The notes beneath the pieces are model-generated. The model was not told where the DNA came from, made no database searches, and saw nothing but the letters and a program-made list of their open reading frames with translations. A stretch of DNA of 6,143 nucleotides, taken from Clostridiaceae bacterium. Lineage in GTDB: Bacteria > Bacillota > Clostridia > DSM-8532. The translations under genes and the position numbers were made by a program. The stretch spans positions 1 to 6,143 of the forward strand of contig DUSJ01000254.1 of the NCBI GenBank assembly GCA_012842645.1, given 5' to 3'. This document shows positions 1-5,848 of this stretch, piece after piece (position 1 is the first letter of the stretch; each line of letters opens with the position of its first letter).

Positions 1-36
1 AAAAAGAGAATATGTTTCTTAGGGAGTGAGACCTTA

Positions 37-738
37 ATGGACTGGAGTCTTTTTCAGTTCGAACCGGGATTTATTCTGGTTGTTTTAGTCCGTTTACTTG
101 CAGCGTGCATACTTGGAGGGATCATCGGATTTGAGCGTGAATATTCGCGGAACCAGCCGGCAGGATTCAGGACGCATATCCTTGTGTGCCTGGGGTCTTG
201 CCTGACAATGGTGATAGTCCATTTCCTGGTAACTGCTTACGCTGGAAAAATAAATATCGATCCAACCCGAATGGCAGGCCAGGTTGTCAGCGGCATAGGC
301 TTTCTGGGAGCAGGCGCCATCCTTCGGCATGGCACATCTGTTAAGGGCATTACCACCGCGGCAAGCATATGGGCCGTGGCAGGCGTAGGCCTTGCCTGCG
401 GTGTCGGATTTTATACAGGCGCTGCACTGGCTACCGTTCTTATCTGGGCTGTGCTGATGTACCTGAAAGGTATTGAAAACAAGTTCATGATGAAGAAAAA
501 AACTAAAATTAAAATGGTCGAAGTTGAAGGAGAAGCGGGAAAACAGCTTATCGAACCGCTTAATAACCTGCTGAAGGAATACGGGCTTGCCATAAAAAGC
601 ATGGAGGTAAATGAGAATACCGGTACAGGCAGGCAAAGGATTCTCTTTTATATCGAATCGGGAAACAATGAGTTGGATTTGATTGACATATCGGCTAAAA
701 TATATGAGTTGGACGGAATACTTAAGGTGTCCCTGTAA
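37..738 (+). CDS. MgtC/SapB family inner-membrane protein
   Basis: This is a 233-residue protein with a hydrophobic N-terminal half and a soluble C-terminal part. The N-terminal half carries the MgtC/SapB signature: GGIIGFERE (residues 27-35), AGFRTHILV (42-50), and a glycine-rich GIGFLGAGAI stretch (86-95) followed by G-TTAASIW (104-112). About four to five membrane segments can be drawn between residues 10 and 145. A basic KKKTKIK hinge near 153-159 leads to an ACT-like beta/alpha domain (about 158-233), as in the longer MgtC-type proteins. Members are linked to magnesium-limited growth and, in pathogens, to survival in macrophages; the biochemical role is not settled, and nothing here shows a virulence role. 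The start is ATG at 37, preceded by AGGGAG at 21-26. The gene probably shares a transcript with the signal peptidase gene downstream. Its promoter is outside the window, so an Mg-sensing leader cannot be judged. Confidence 0.9.
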   Translation: MDWSLFQFEPGFILVVLVRLLAACILGGIIGFEREYSRNQPAGFRTHILVCLGSCLTMVIVHFLVTAYAGKINIDPTRMAGQVVSGIGFLGAGAILRHGTSVKGITTAASIWAVAGVGLACGVGFYTGAALATVLIWAVLMYLKGIENKFMMKKKTKIKMVEVEGEAGKQLIEPLNNLLKEYGLAIKSMEVNENTGTGRQRILFYIESGNNELDLIDISAKIYELDGILKVSL

Positions 739-760
739 AGGAGATGAAATGTTCAATTGA
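737..760 (+). promoter_or_regulatory. Shine-Dalgarno site and three-codon mini-ORF before a TTG start
   Basis: AAAGGAG (737-743) overlaps the TAA stop of the MgtC-family gene. Two ATG triplets follow, at 744 and 749, but neither is in frame with the signal peptidase. ATG 749 has ideal spacing (5 bases) and reads ATG TTC AAT TGA. Its stop overlaps the TTG start of the signal peptidase (TTG 757-759, TGA 758-760). The in-frame TGA at 745-747 prevents any earlier start, so TTG 757 is the only plausible conventional start, 13 bases from the Shine-Dalgarno site. Coupled re-initiation from the mini-ORF is an inference. Confidence 0.5.
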
Positions 761-1371
761 CAAAGAAGAAAAGGATTTTAAGGGAGATCGCGGAATGGAT
801 ATTCCTGATTATCGCCGCATTTTTGATAACTTCTGTGATCCAGAGCGAACTGTTTGCATTGACAGAGGTCAACATGGAATCCATGGTGGAAACCCTGGAG
901 CCCGGTGATAAGCTTATAATGAGCAAGCTTGCATATACTTTCAGCGAGCCTGAGCGCGGCGACATTATAATCTTTTTAAGAAACGAGCCCGTAGGCGGGA
1001 TCATCGGAAGAGCCTCCATCTTCATCAACGACATATCATTGAAGATGAGGAAACAGTTCAGAAGGAACAGGCTTATAAAGAGGGTTATCGGGATTCCCGG
1101 CGACACCATTGAGATACGGGACAATATCCTGTATGTAAACGGGGAACCCCAGAACGAGCCTTATGCAAGGATAGATCCAATGGAGAACAAAGTGCTTAAC
1201 GGCGAGCTTGAAAAAACGGTCGTTTATCCTGGCGAACTGTTCGTGATGGGGGACAACCGGGGCCAAAGCCTGGACAGCAGGAATTTCGGGAAGATAGATA
1301 TGTCCTGGGTCGAAGGGAAGGCTATTTTCAGGGTGATGCCATTCAGCAAATTCGGCTCGATTTACAGGTAA
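757..1371 (+). CDS. lepB: type I signal peptidase
   Basis: This is a 204-residue type I signal peptidase, the membrane-anchored serine protease (Ser/Lys dyad) that removes signal peptides from exported proteins on the outer face of the membrane. One N-terminal membrane segment (about 12-29) follows a basic TKKKR start. The catalytic serine is Ser42 in SMVETLEPGD (the usual form is SMxPTL, so Pro is replaced by Glu). The general base is Lys108 in IKRVIGIPGD, and the box E motif GDNRGQSLDSR lies at 165-175. Between RGDIIIF (67-73) and LIKRV (106-110) there are about 32 residues rich in Arg and Lys, longer than in compact Bacillus enzymes; I recall similar inserts in clostridial homologues but cannot check. 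The start is TTG, forced by an upstream in-frame stop. It lies 18 bases after the MgtC-family gene and is followed by a terminator, so it ends that operon. Confidence 0.95.
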   Translation: MTKKKRILREIAEWIFLIIAAFLITSVIQSELFALTEVNMESMVETLEPGDKLIMSKLAYTFSEPERGDIIIFLRNEPVGGIIGRASIFINDISLKMRKQFRRNRLIKRVIGIPGDTIEIRDNILYVNGEPQNEPYARIDPMENKVLNGELEKTVVYPGELFVMGDNRGQSLDSRNFGKIDMSWVEGKAIFRVMPFSKFGSIYR

Positions 1372-1390
1372 ATACATCGGAATTTTTGGC

Positions 1391-1418
1391 AAGCTGCCTG
1401 AAAAGGCAGCTTTTTTTT
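1391..1418 (+). terminator. Rho-independent terminator after lepB
   Basis: A 9-bp perfect stem (AAGCTGCCT 1391-1399 with AGGCAGCTT 1404-1412) closes a GAAA tetraloop and runs into eight T residues (1411-1418). It starts 19 bases after the lepB stop codon. It separates the MgtC/signal peptidase unit from the polyamine operon, which has its own promoter just downstream. Confidence 0.93.
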
Positions 1419-1434
1419 GAAGATTTATATAATT

Positions 1435-1453
1435 TTTTGATTGACAATCAAAA
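1435..1453. promoter_or_regulatory. perfect palindrome over the -35 box, candidate operator
   Basis: TTTTGATTG-A-CAATCAAAA is a perfect palindrome with 9-base arms around a central A. The -35 hexamer (1441-1446) sits inside it, so a dimer bound here would block RNA polymerase. The encoded XRE/cupin protein directly downstream is the natural candidate to bind it, giving autoregulation and control of the pot genes. The palindrome is seen directly; its function and the identity of the binder are inferred. Confidence 0.6.
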
Positions 1454-1469
1454 TAAATAGTGCAATAAT
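1441..1469 (+). promoter_or_regulatory. sigma-A-type promoter of the polyamine operon
   Basis: The -35 box TTGACA (1441-1446) matches consensus. A 17-base spacer leads to AATAAT (1464-1469), which matches five of six bases of TATAAT and is preceded by TGC (1461-1463), an extended -10. The predicted transcription start is near 1476, giving a leader of about 90 bases before ATG 1569. The promoter lies in AT-rich DNA just after the lepB terminator. It is the only strong promoter I can see for the genes from 1569 onward. The call is from sequence only. Confidence 0.82.
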
Positions 1470-1526
1470 ATGTACTGTTTGCATGTTTAGTAATAGTAAA
1501 CTTTTTGTTATGTAAGTTTTTAGAAA

Positions 1527-1545
1527 AGTTTAATAACATTAAACT
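1527..1545. promoter_or_regulatory. perfect palindrome in the leader, second candidate operator
   Basis: AGTTTAAT-AAC-ATTAAACT has 8-base arms around a 3-base centre. It lies about 50 bases past the predicted transcription start and ends 13 bases before the ribosome binding site. Aligned centre to centre with the palindrome at 1435-1453 it shares 10 of 19 positions, including the central ACA flanked by T, so both could be sites for one dimeric repressor. A related partial half-site, AGTAAACT, lies at 1495-1502. As RNA it would give only a weak A/U-rich hairpin, so a DNA operator is the better reading. Confidence 0.55.
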
Positions 1546-1558
1546 ATTTACATTAATT

Positions 1559-1563
1559 GGGGG
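1559..1563 (+). promoter_or_regulatory. ribosome binding site that fixes the regulator start at ATG 1569
   Basis: GGGGG at 1559-1563 lies 5 bases before ATG 1569. An in-frame TTG at 1557 would add four residues (MGVF), but it overlaps this site and has no Shine-Dalgarno sequence of its own, only AT-rich DNA upstream. ATG 1569 is therefore preferred. Confidence 0.75.
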
Positions 1564-1568
1564 TATTT

Positions 1569-2111
1569 ATGCAAATCGGGAACAAGCTGAAGCGATTAAG
1601 ACTTATAAGCGGGATGACCCAGGAAGAAATAGCTGATCGCTGCGAATTGACGAAGGGATATATCTCCCAGCTTGAAAGGGATCTGACGTCACCATCCATC
1701 GCAACGCTGCAGGATATACTTGATTGCCTCGGCACCACCCTCCAGGAGTTTTTCAGTGAAGAAGCCGATGACGAACAGGTAGTATTCACCGAGTCCGACT
1801 TTTTTGTCAAGGAGTCGGCAGAAGAAGGATATGCCATCCACTGGATTGTACCCGATGCCAAGAAAAGACTGATGGAACCAATTATTGTTGAAATCAAGCC
1901 GAATTGCTCATTCGAAGAAGATCATCCGCACCAGGGCGAAGAATTCGGGATGGTTTTAAACGGAAGCGTGAACTTATACCTGGGCAAGGAACGATTCAGA
2001 CTAAAAAAAGGTGACTGCTTCATGTTCAAGCCGAATAAGACCCATGTGATAAGGAATGCCGGGAAATCGGTAGCAAGAATATTATGGATATCAACACCAC
2101 CAAGCTTTTAG
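1569..2111 (+). CDS. XRE-family helix-turn-helix regulator with C-terminal cupin domain
   Basis: This 180-residue protein has two domains. Residues 3-62 form an XRE/Cro-type helix-turn-helix: IGNKLKRLRL, then MTQEEIADRCELTKGYISQLER (16-37), then SPSIATLQDIL. Residues about 104-176 form a cupin barrel with motif 1 H119-P-H121-QGEE125-F-GMVLNG132 and motif 2 GDCFMFKP155-NKTH159-VIRN163. H119/H121, E125 and H159 could form a metal or ligand site. This architecture is that of the PuuR-type regulators, several of which control polyamine or amino-acid metabolism; PuuR of E. coli responds to putrescine. The gene is the first of the pot operon, 9 bases before potA, and lies downstream of two palindromes that it may bind. 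A polyamine-responsive repressor role is inferred from context; the ligand cannot be read from sequence. Confidence 0.9.
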   Translation: MQIGNKLKRLRLISGMTQEEIADRCELTKGYISQLERDLTSPSIATLQDILDCLGTTLQEFFSEEADDEQVVFTESDFFVKESAEEGYAIHWIVPDAKKRLMEPIIVEIKPNCSFEEDHPHQGEEFGMVLNGSVNLYLGKERFRLKKGDCFMFKPNKTHVIRNAGKSVARILWISTPPSF

Positions 2112-2120
2112 CGGGAGACG

Positions 2121-3179
2121 ATGGAAATGGGAAGGAATCTTATTGAAATCAAGAATTTGACAAAGCGTTTTGGCGACGTTACCGTAGTCAACAACATCAG
2201 CCTTGATATCAAGGAGAATGAGTTCGTTACCCTTCTTGGCCCCAGCGGATGCGGGAAAACGACTACTCTTCGCATGATCGGAGGCTTTGAGGAGCCTGAC
2301 GAGGGACAGATCTTTTTCGAAGGGAAACTCCTCAACCCGATTCCGGCATACAAAAGAAATATAAACACGGTTTTCCAGCGCTATGCGCTTTTCACCCACA
2401 TGAACGTGTTTGAGAACATAGCTTTTGGTCTTCGTATCAAGAAAATTCCGAAGAATGAAATTGAAAAACGCGTAAAAAGGATGCTCAAGCTTGTGGACCT
2501 CGAAGGATTCGAGGAAAGGTATGTCGACTCCCTGAGCGGCGGACAGCAGCAGCGCGTGGCAATTGCCCGCGCCCTTGTGAATGAACCCAAGGTGCTTCTC
2601 CTTGACGAACCGCTGGGAGCACTGGACCTGAAGCTCAGAAAAGAAATGCAGATCGAGCTTCTTGACATGCAGAGAAGCGTGGGCATTACGTTCATATATG
2701 TTACCCATGACCAGGAAGAAGCCCTGACCATGTCGGACACCATAGTCGTTATGAACAACGGGGTGATCCAGCAGGTAGGTACGCCGGAGGACATATACAA
2801 TGAGCCAATAAACCGCTTTGTAGCTGATTTTATCGGTGAGAGCAATATTATAGAAGCTATAATGCCGGAAGACTGCAAGGTGGCTTTTGACAATGTGGTG
2901 CTGGACTGCGTCGACAAGGGCTTTGCCCCGAATGAACCGGTTGATATAGTTATACGGCCCGAGGACATCCGTATCGTCACCAACCCTGACGAGGGGATGA
3001 TAAAGGGCACGGTCAGGTCCGTGGTATTCAAGGGTGTCCATTACGAAATGATCATTGAATCCGACGCCGGAAGAGAATACATGGTCCATCGCACCATAGC
3101 GTTCCCTGTCGGAAGTTACGTGGGCATGAACGTACAGCCTTTCGACATCCAGGTGATGAAAAGGGGTGATCCGCTTTGA
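2121..3179 (+). CDS. potA: spermidine/putrescine ABC transporter ATP-binding protein
   Basis: This 352-residue cytoplasmic ATPase powers polyamine import through the PotBC channel. All nucleotide-binding motifs are intact: Walker A GPSGCGKT (40-47), Q-loop Gln86 in VFQRYALF, signature LSGGQQQR (138-145), Walker B LLLDEP (159-164), D-loop GALD (166-169) and switch His196 in YVTHDQEEA. The C-terminal third (about 240-352) is the TOBE-type regulatory region, with the VIRPEDIRI motif near residue 280. Length and order fit PotA. The Q-loop reads [10 protein letters not shown] where FQSYALFPHM is common, a small variation. ATG 2121 is only 3 bases from GGGAG (2113-2117); the in-frame ATG at 2127 has better spacing (9 bases), so the protein may begin two residues later. 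The regulator gene ends 9 bases upstream, and the stop overlaps the potB start. Confidence 0.95.
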   Translation: MEMGRNLIEIKNLTKRFGDVTVVNNISLDIKENEFVTLLGPSGCGKTTTLRMIGGFEEPDEGQIFFEGKLLNPIPAYKRNINTVFQRYALFTHMNVFENIAFGLRIKKIPKNEIEKRVKRMLKLVDLEGFEERYVDSLSGGQQQRVAIARALVNEPKVLLLDEPLGALDLKLRKEMQIELLDMQRSVGITFIYVTHDQEEALTMSDTIVVMNNGVIQQVGTPEDIYNEPINRFVADFIGESNIIEAIMPEDCKVAFDNVVLDCVDKGFAPNEPVDIVIRPEDIRIVTNPDEGMIKGTVRSVVFKGVHYEMIIESDAGREYMVHRTIAFPVGSYVGMNVQPFDIQVMKRGDPL

Positions 3180-4021
3180 AGAAGAGGGTTAGGATACTGG
3201 CATATCCATACGTGGTTTGGATGGCTATTTTCATAGTGGTGCCCCTGTTCCTGGTGCTCATTTACAGCTTGACCAGCGGGGATATACACGATATAAACAG
3301 CCTGCAGTTTTCTTTCGAGAGCTATCAGAAAGTAGCGGAGCCTTTATACCTGAAAGTGATAGGGGATTCGTTCCTGCTGGCGTTTATTTCCACTGTGATT
3401 TGCCTGATACTGGGCTATCCGGTGGCCATGATCATCGCAAACGCGAATCCAAAGTACAGGAGCCTCCTGCTTATGCTGTTCCTCGTGCCTATATGGATGA
3501 ATTTCCTGCTCAGGACCTACGCATGGATGTCCATACTGTCACCAAACGGTATAATCAACAGGTTCCTTGCATTCCTCGGGCTTCCCAGGCTCGAAATAAT
3601 GCCCGGGAACGTGGCGGTATTGCTTGGAATGGTATATAACTTCCTGCCATTCATGGTCCTTCCCATATACACAGTCCTGAGCAAGATAGACAAGCAGGTG
3701 CTCGAAGCCTCAAGCGACCTTGGGGGCAACCGGGTTGTCACATTTACGAGGATAATACTCCCATTGAGCATACCCGGGGTGGTATCGGGAATAACCATGG
3801 TATTTCTGCCAGCAGTGAGCACCTTTGTCATATCAGGACTGCTGGGCGGAGGCAAGACGCCGCTGATAGGAGACCTGATCGAACAGCAGTTCCTGTTCTC
3901 AAGAAACTGGCATTTCGGCTCGGCCCTGTCTATTATTCTCATGATAATGATTCTTATCTCGATGGCTATCATGTCCAGGATAGATAAGAACGGCCAGGAG
4001 GAAGGAGGAAAAGCGGGATGA
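3176..4021 (+). CDS. potB: spermidine/putrescine ABC transporter permease
   Basis: This 281-residue polytopic membrane protein is one half of the polyamine channel, pairing with PotC. Six membrane segments can be drawn (about 12-32, 63-88, 97-120, 145-168, 199-222, 246-267). The cytoplasmic EAA coupling loop that docks on PotA is E177-ASSDLG183 through IILP (193-196). The N-terminal segment ([15 protein letters not shown]) is typical of PotB. The start is TTG 3176, which overlaps the potA stop in TTGA and has GGGG (3163-3166) 9 bases upstream; no ATG gives a full-length protein. The 4-base overlap suggests translational coupling with potA. A charged, glycine-rich tail (about 268-281) is partly shaped by the ribosome binding sites for potC encoded within it. 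Confidence 0.94.
   Translation: MKKRVRILAYPYVVWMAIFIVVPLFLVLIYSLTSGDIHDINSLQFSFESYQKVAEPLYLKVIGDSFLLAFISTVICLILGYPVAMIIANANPKYRSLLLMLFLVPIWMNFLLRTYAWMSILSPNGIINRFLAFLGLPRLEIMPGNVAVLLGMVYNFLPFMVLPIYTVLSKIDKQVLEASSDLGGNRVVTFTRIILPLSIPGVVSGITMVFLPAVSTFVISGLLGGGKTPLIGDLIEQQFLFSRNWHFGSALSIILMIMILISMAIMSRIDKNGQEEGGKAG
3996..4008 (+). promoter_or_regulatory. tandem Shine-Dalgarno sites for potC
   Basis: Two copies of AGGAGG (3996-4001 and 4003-4008) stand head to tail inside the last codons of potB. The nearer copy is 9 bases from the potC ATG. They sit in the codons for the EEGG tail of PotB. The pair gives potC the strongest ribosome site in the operon, although its start also overlaps the potB stop. 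Confidence 0.7.
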
Positions 4022-4797
4022 GCAAAGCATTGAAAAGGATCTACATGGGAATTATCTATCTTTTCCTTTATGCTCCTATAATCGTGCTTATAGTGTTTTC
4101 TTTCAACAAGTCGAAATCAAGAGGCCAGTGGGGAGGTTTTACCCTGGACTGGTATGCTGAGCTTTTCCAGAGCCGCCAGATACGCGAAGCCCTTTATTTT
4201 ACCCTGCTTATAGCGGTGCTTTCCACGATAATCTCGACCATTGTCGGCACCATCGCGGCTCTTGGCATCAACAACATGGGGAAATTCAGCAGGACAGTCA
4301 TCCTCAATATCAACAATCTTCCCGTGCTGAACCCTGATATTGTTACGGGCGTAGCCCTGATGACCCTGTTTACATCGCTGAAGGTTGAACTGGGATTCGT
4401 CACAATGCTGATATCACACATAGTATTCAGCATCCCGTACGTGATACTGTCAGTGCTGCCAAAGCTCAGGCAAATGAACAAGCATATAGCCGAGGCTGCC
4501 ATGGACCTCGGCGCGACGCCTTCCTATGCCCTGAGAAAAGTAATTATACCCGAGATATTTCCGGGAATAATAAGCGGAGCGCTGATGGCTTTTACACTTT
4601 CGATCGACGATTTTGTCATTAGCTTTTTTACAGCCGGAACGTCAGTCACCAACCTGTCCATATTGATTTACTCCATGGCCAAGAGAGGCATAAAGCCGAC
4701 AATAAACGCGCTGAGCACGCTGATGTTCGTAACGGTACTGATTTTGATGCTTATTATAAATAAAAAGAGTGGAAAAGGAGAAGAGATACTGCTATGA
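4018..4797 (+). CDS. potC: spermidine/putrescine ABC transporter permease
   Basis: This 259-residue protein is the second channel subunit of the polyamine importer. It begins with a basic stretch and a membrane segment (about 8-30) ending in the VFSFN motif usual in PotC, followed by WGGFTLDWY (38-46). Six membrane segments are plausible. The EAA loop is E159-AAMDLGATPSY to IIP (176-178), and the segment SIDDFVISFF (195-204) after it is typical of PotC-type permeases. The ATG overlaps the potB stop as ATGA, and the gene's own stop overlaps potD the same way. With potA, potB and potD it makes a complete, intact importer; no residue stands out as missing. Confidence 0.95.
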   Translation: MSKALKRIYMGIIYLFLYAPIIVLIVFSFNKSKSRGQWGGFTLDWYAELFQSRQIREALYFTLLIAVLSTIISTIVGTIAALGINNMGKFSRTVILNINNLPVLNPDIVTGVALMTLFTSLKVELGFVTMLISHIVFSIPYVILSVLPKLRQMNKHIAEAAMDLGATPSYALRKVIIPEIFPGIISGALMAFTLSIDDFVISFFTAGTSVTNLSILIYSMAKRGIKPTINALSTLMFVTVLILMLIINKKSGKGEEILL

Positions 4798-5846
4798 AAA
4801 AGATACTTGTATTTATTATAATGACAGCAATATTACTCACTTCCGTGTTACCGCTTGCCGGCTGCAGTTCAGGGGTGGTAATCAACGTATTCAACTGGGG
4901 TGAATACATTGAAGAGTCATTGCTCGATGAGTTTGAAAAAAAGACTGGAATCAGGGTTAACTACAAGGCATACCAGACCAACGAAGAGCTGCTTGCCAAG
5001 CTTGAAGCAGGCGGAAGCAGCTATGATGTGATATTCCCTTCAGACTACGCGGTGTCTGAACTAATAAAGAAGGATATGCTTCATGAACTGGATTTCAGCA
5101 ATATTCCGAATTACAAGTATATAGATGAAAGATTCAGGAACCTTGACTTTGATCCTGAAAACAAGTATTCGGTGCCATATTTCTGGGGAACCATTGGAAT
5201 CCTGTATAACAAGGACATGGTGGATGACCCTGTTGACAGCTGGGATATACTGTGGAATGAAAAATACAAGGGCCAGATACTGATGAAAAAGGACGTCCGT
5301 GATTCCATAGGCGCGGCCCTGAAGAAACTTGGATATTCCATGAACAGCACCAACGACCAGGAACTGGCCGAAGCAAAAGCCCTGCTTAAAGCCCAGATAC
5401 CGCTTGTCAACGGTTATTACGGCGATGAGATCAGGGACCTGATCGCAAACGGGGACGCTGCCATGGGTCTTACCTATTCAGGGGATTACATGGACCTGTA
5501 CTGGGAAGGATTTGAAAACATAGGATATGGCGTTCCGAAGGAAGGAACCAATGTCTGGTATGACTGCATGGCTATACCCAAGACCAGCAAACATAAGAAA
5601 GAAGCCGAGATGTTCATCAACTTCATGCTCGATCCGGACGTATCTTTCAGGAATTCGGAAGCCATGGGTTACACTACGCCCAACTCTGCTGCGCTGGACA
5701 GGATGCGGGAAGAATATCCCGAAGTGTTCGAAGATCCCGGGTACTGGCCTGACGAGGAGATCATAGAGAAAAGCGAAGTCTATCTTGACCTTGGCGATTA
5801 TAAATCCATATACAACGATATCCTGACAGAGGTCCTTGCGGAATAA
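4794..5846 (+). CDS. potD: spermidine/putrescine-binding lipoprotein
   Basis: This 350-residue extracytoplasmic binding protein captures polyamine and delivers it to PotBC. It has a basic-hydrophobic signal peptide and a lipobox LAGC (21-24), so Cys24 should be lipidated and anchored to the outer face of the membrane, as expected in a Gram-positive. The mature protein opens with VINVFNWGEYI (29-39). By recalled alignment with E. coli PotD, likely ligand residues include Trp35, Tyr38, Ser83/Tyr85, Asp167/Asp170, Trp255 and Tyr293. The pocket Trp near 229 in E. coli is Tyr228 here, and the Gln near 327 seems to be Tyr330, so relative affinity for putrescine and spermidine cannot be assigned. 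The length is near the usual size. ATG overlaps the potC stop; AAAGGAG (4774-4780) is 13 bases upstream, a little far. The decarboxylase follows after 2 bases. Confidence 0.95.
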   Translation: MKKILVFIIMTAILLTSVLPLAGCSSGVVINVFNWGEYIEESLLDEFEKKTGIRVNYKAYQTNEELLAKLEAGGSSYDVIFPSDYAVSELIKKDMLHELDFSNIPNYKYIDERFRNLDFDPENKYSVPYFWGTIGILYNKDMVDDPVDSWDILWNEKYKGQILMKKDVRDSIGAALKKLGYSMNSTNDQELAEAKALLKAQIPLVNGYYGDEIRDLIANGDAAMGLTYSGDYMDLYWEGFENIGYGVPKEGTNVWYDCMAIPKTSKHKKEAEMFINFMLDPDVSFRNSEAMGYTTPNSAALDRMREEYPEVFEDPGYWPDEEIIEKSEVYLDLGDYKSIYNDILTEVLAE

Positions 5847-5848
5847 AC

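Noticed and set aside
94..756. Long open frame on the - strand opposite the MgtC-family gene
   Set aside because: It mirrors a clearly conserved gene, has no recognisable domain and is rich in Cys/His in the manner of an antisense shadow.
1498..1519. Inverted repeat AAACTT / AAGTTT with a 10-base gap in the leader
   Set aside because: The arms are only 6 bases in very AT-rich DNA. It may include a degenerate half-site of the leader palindrome, but it is not strong enough to call alone.
1557..1568. TTG 1557 as the start of the XRE/cupin regulator
   Set aside because: The G-run that serves as ribosome site lies within this extension and points to ATG 1569; no Shine-Dalgarno sequence precedes 1557.
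1421..1568. A riboswitch or T-box in the leader of the polyamine operon
   Set aside because: The leader is only about 90 bases and AT-rich, with no GC-rich paired elements, no terminator and no recognisable conserved core.
2498..2514. A 7-bp hairpin CCTCGAA-GGA-TTCGAGG inside potA
   Set aside because: Arms of 7 bases with short loops are expected about once or twice by chance in 6 kb, and it has no U-run or positional logic.
2091..3089. A 332-codon open frame on the - strand opposite potA
   Set aside because: potA on the + strand has every ABC ATPase motif; the reverse frame has none and no ribosome site was evident.
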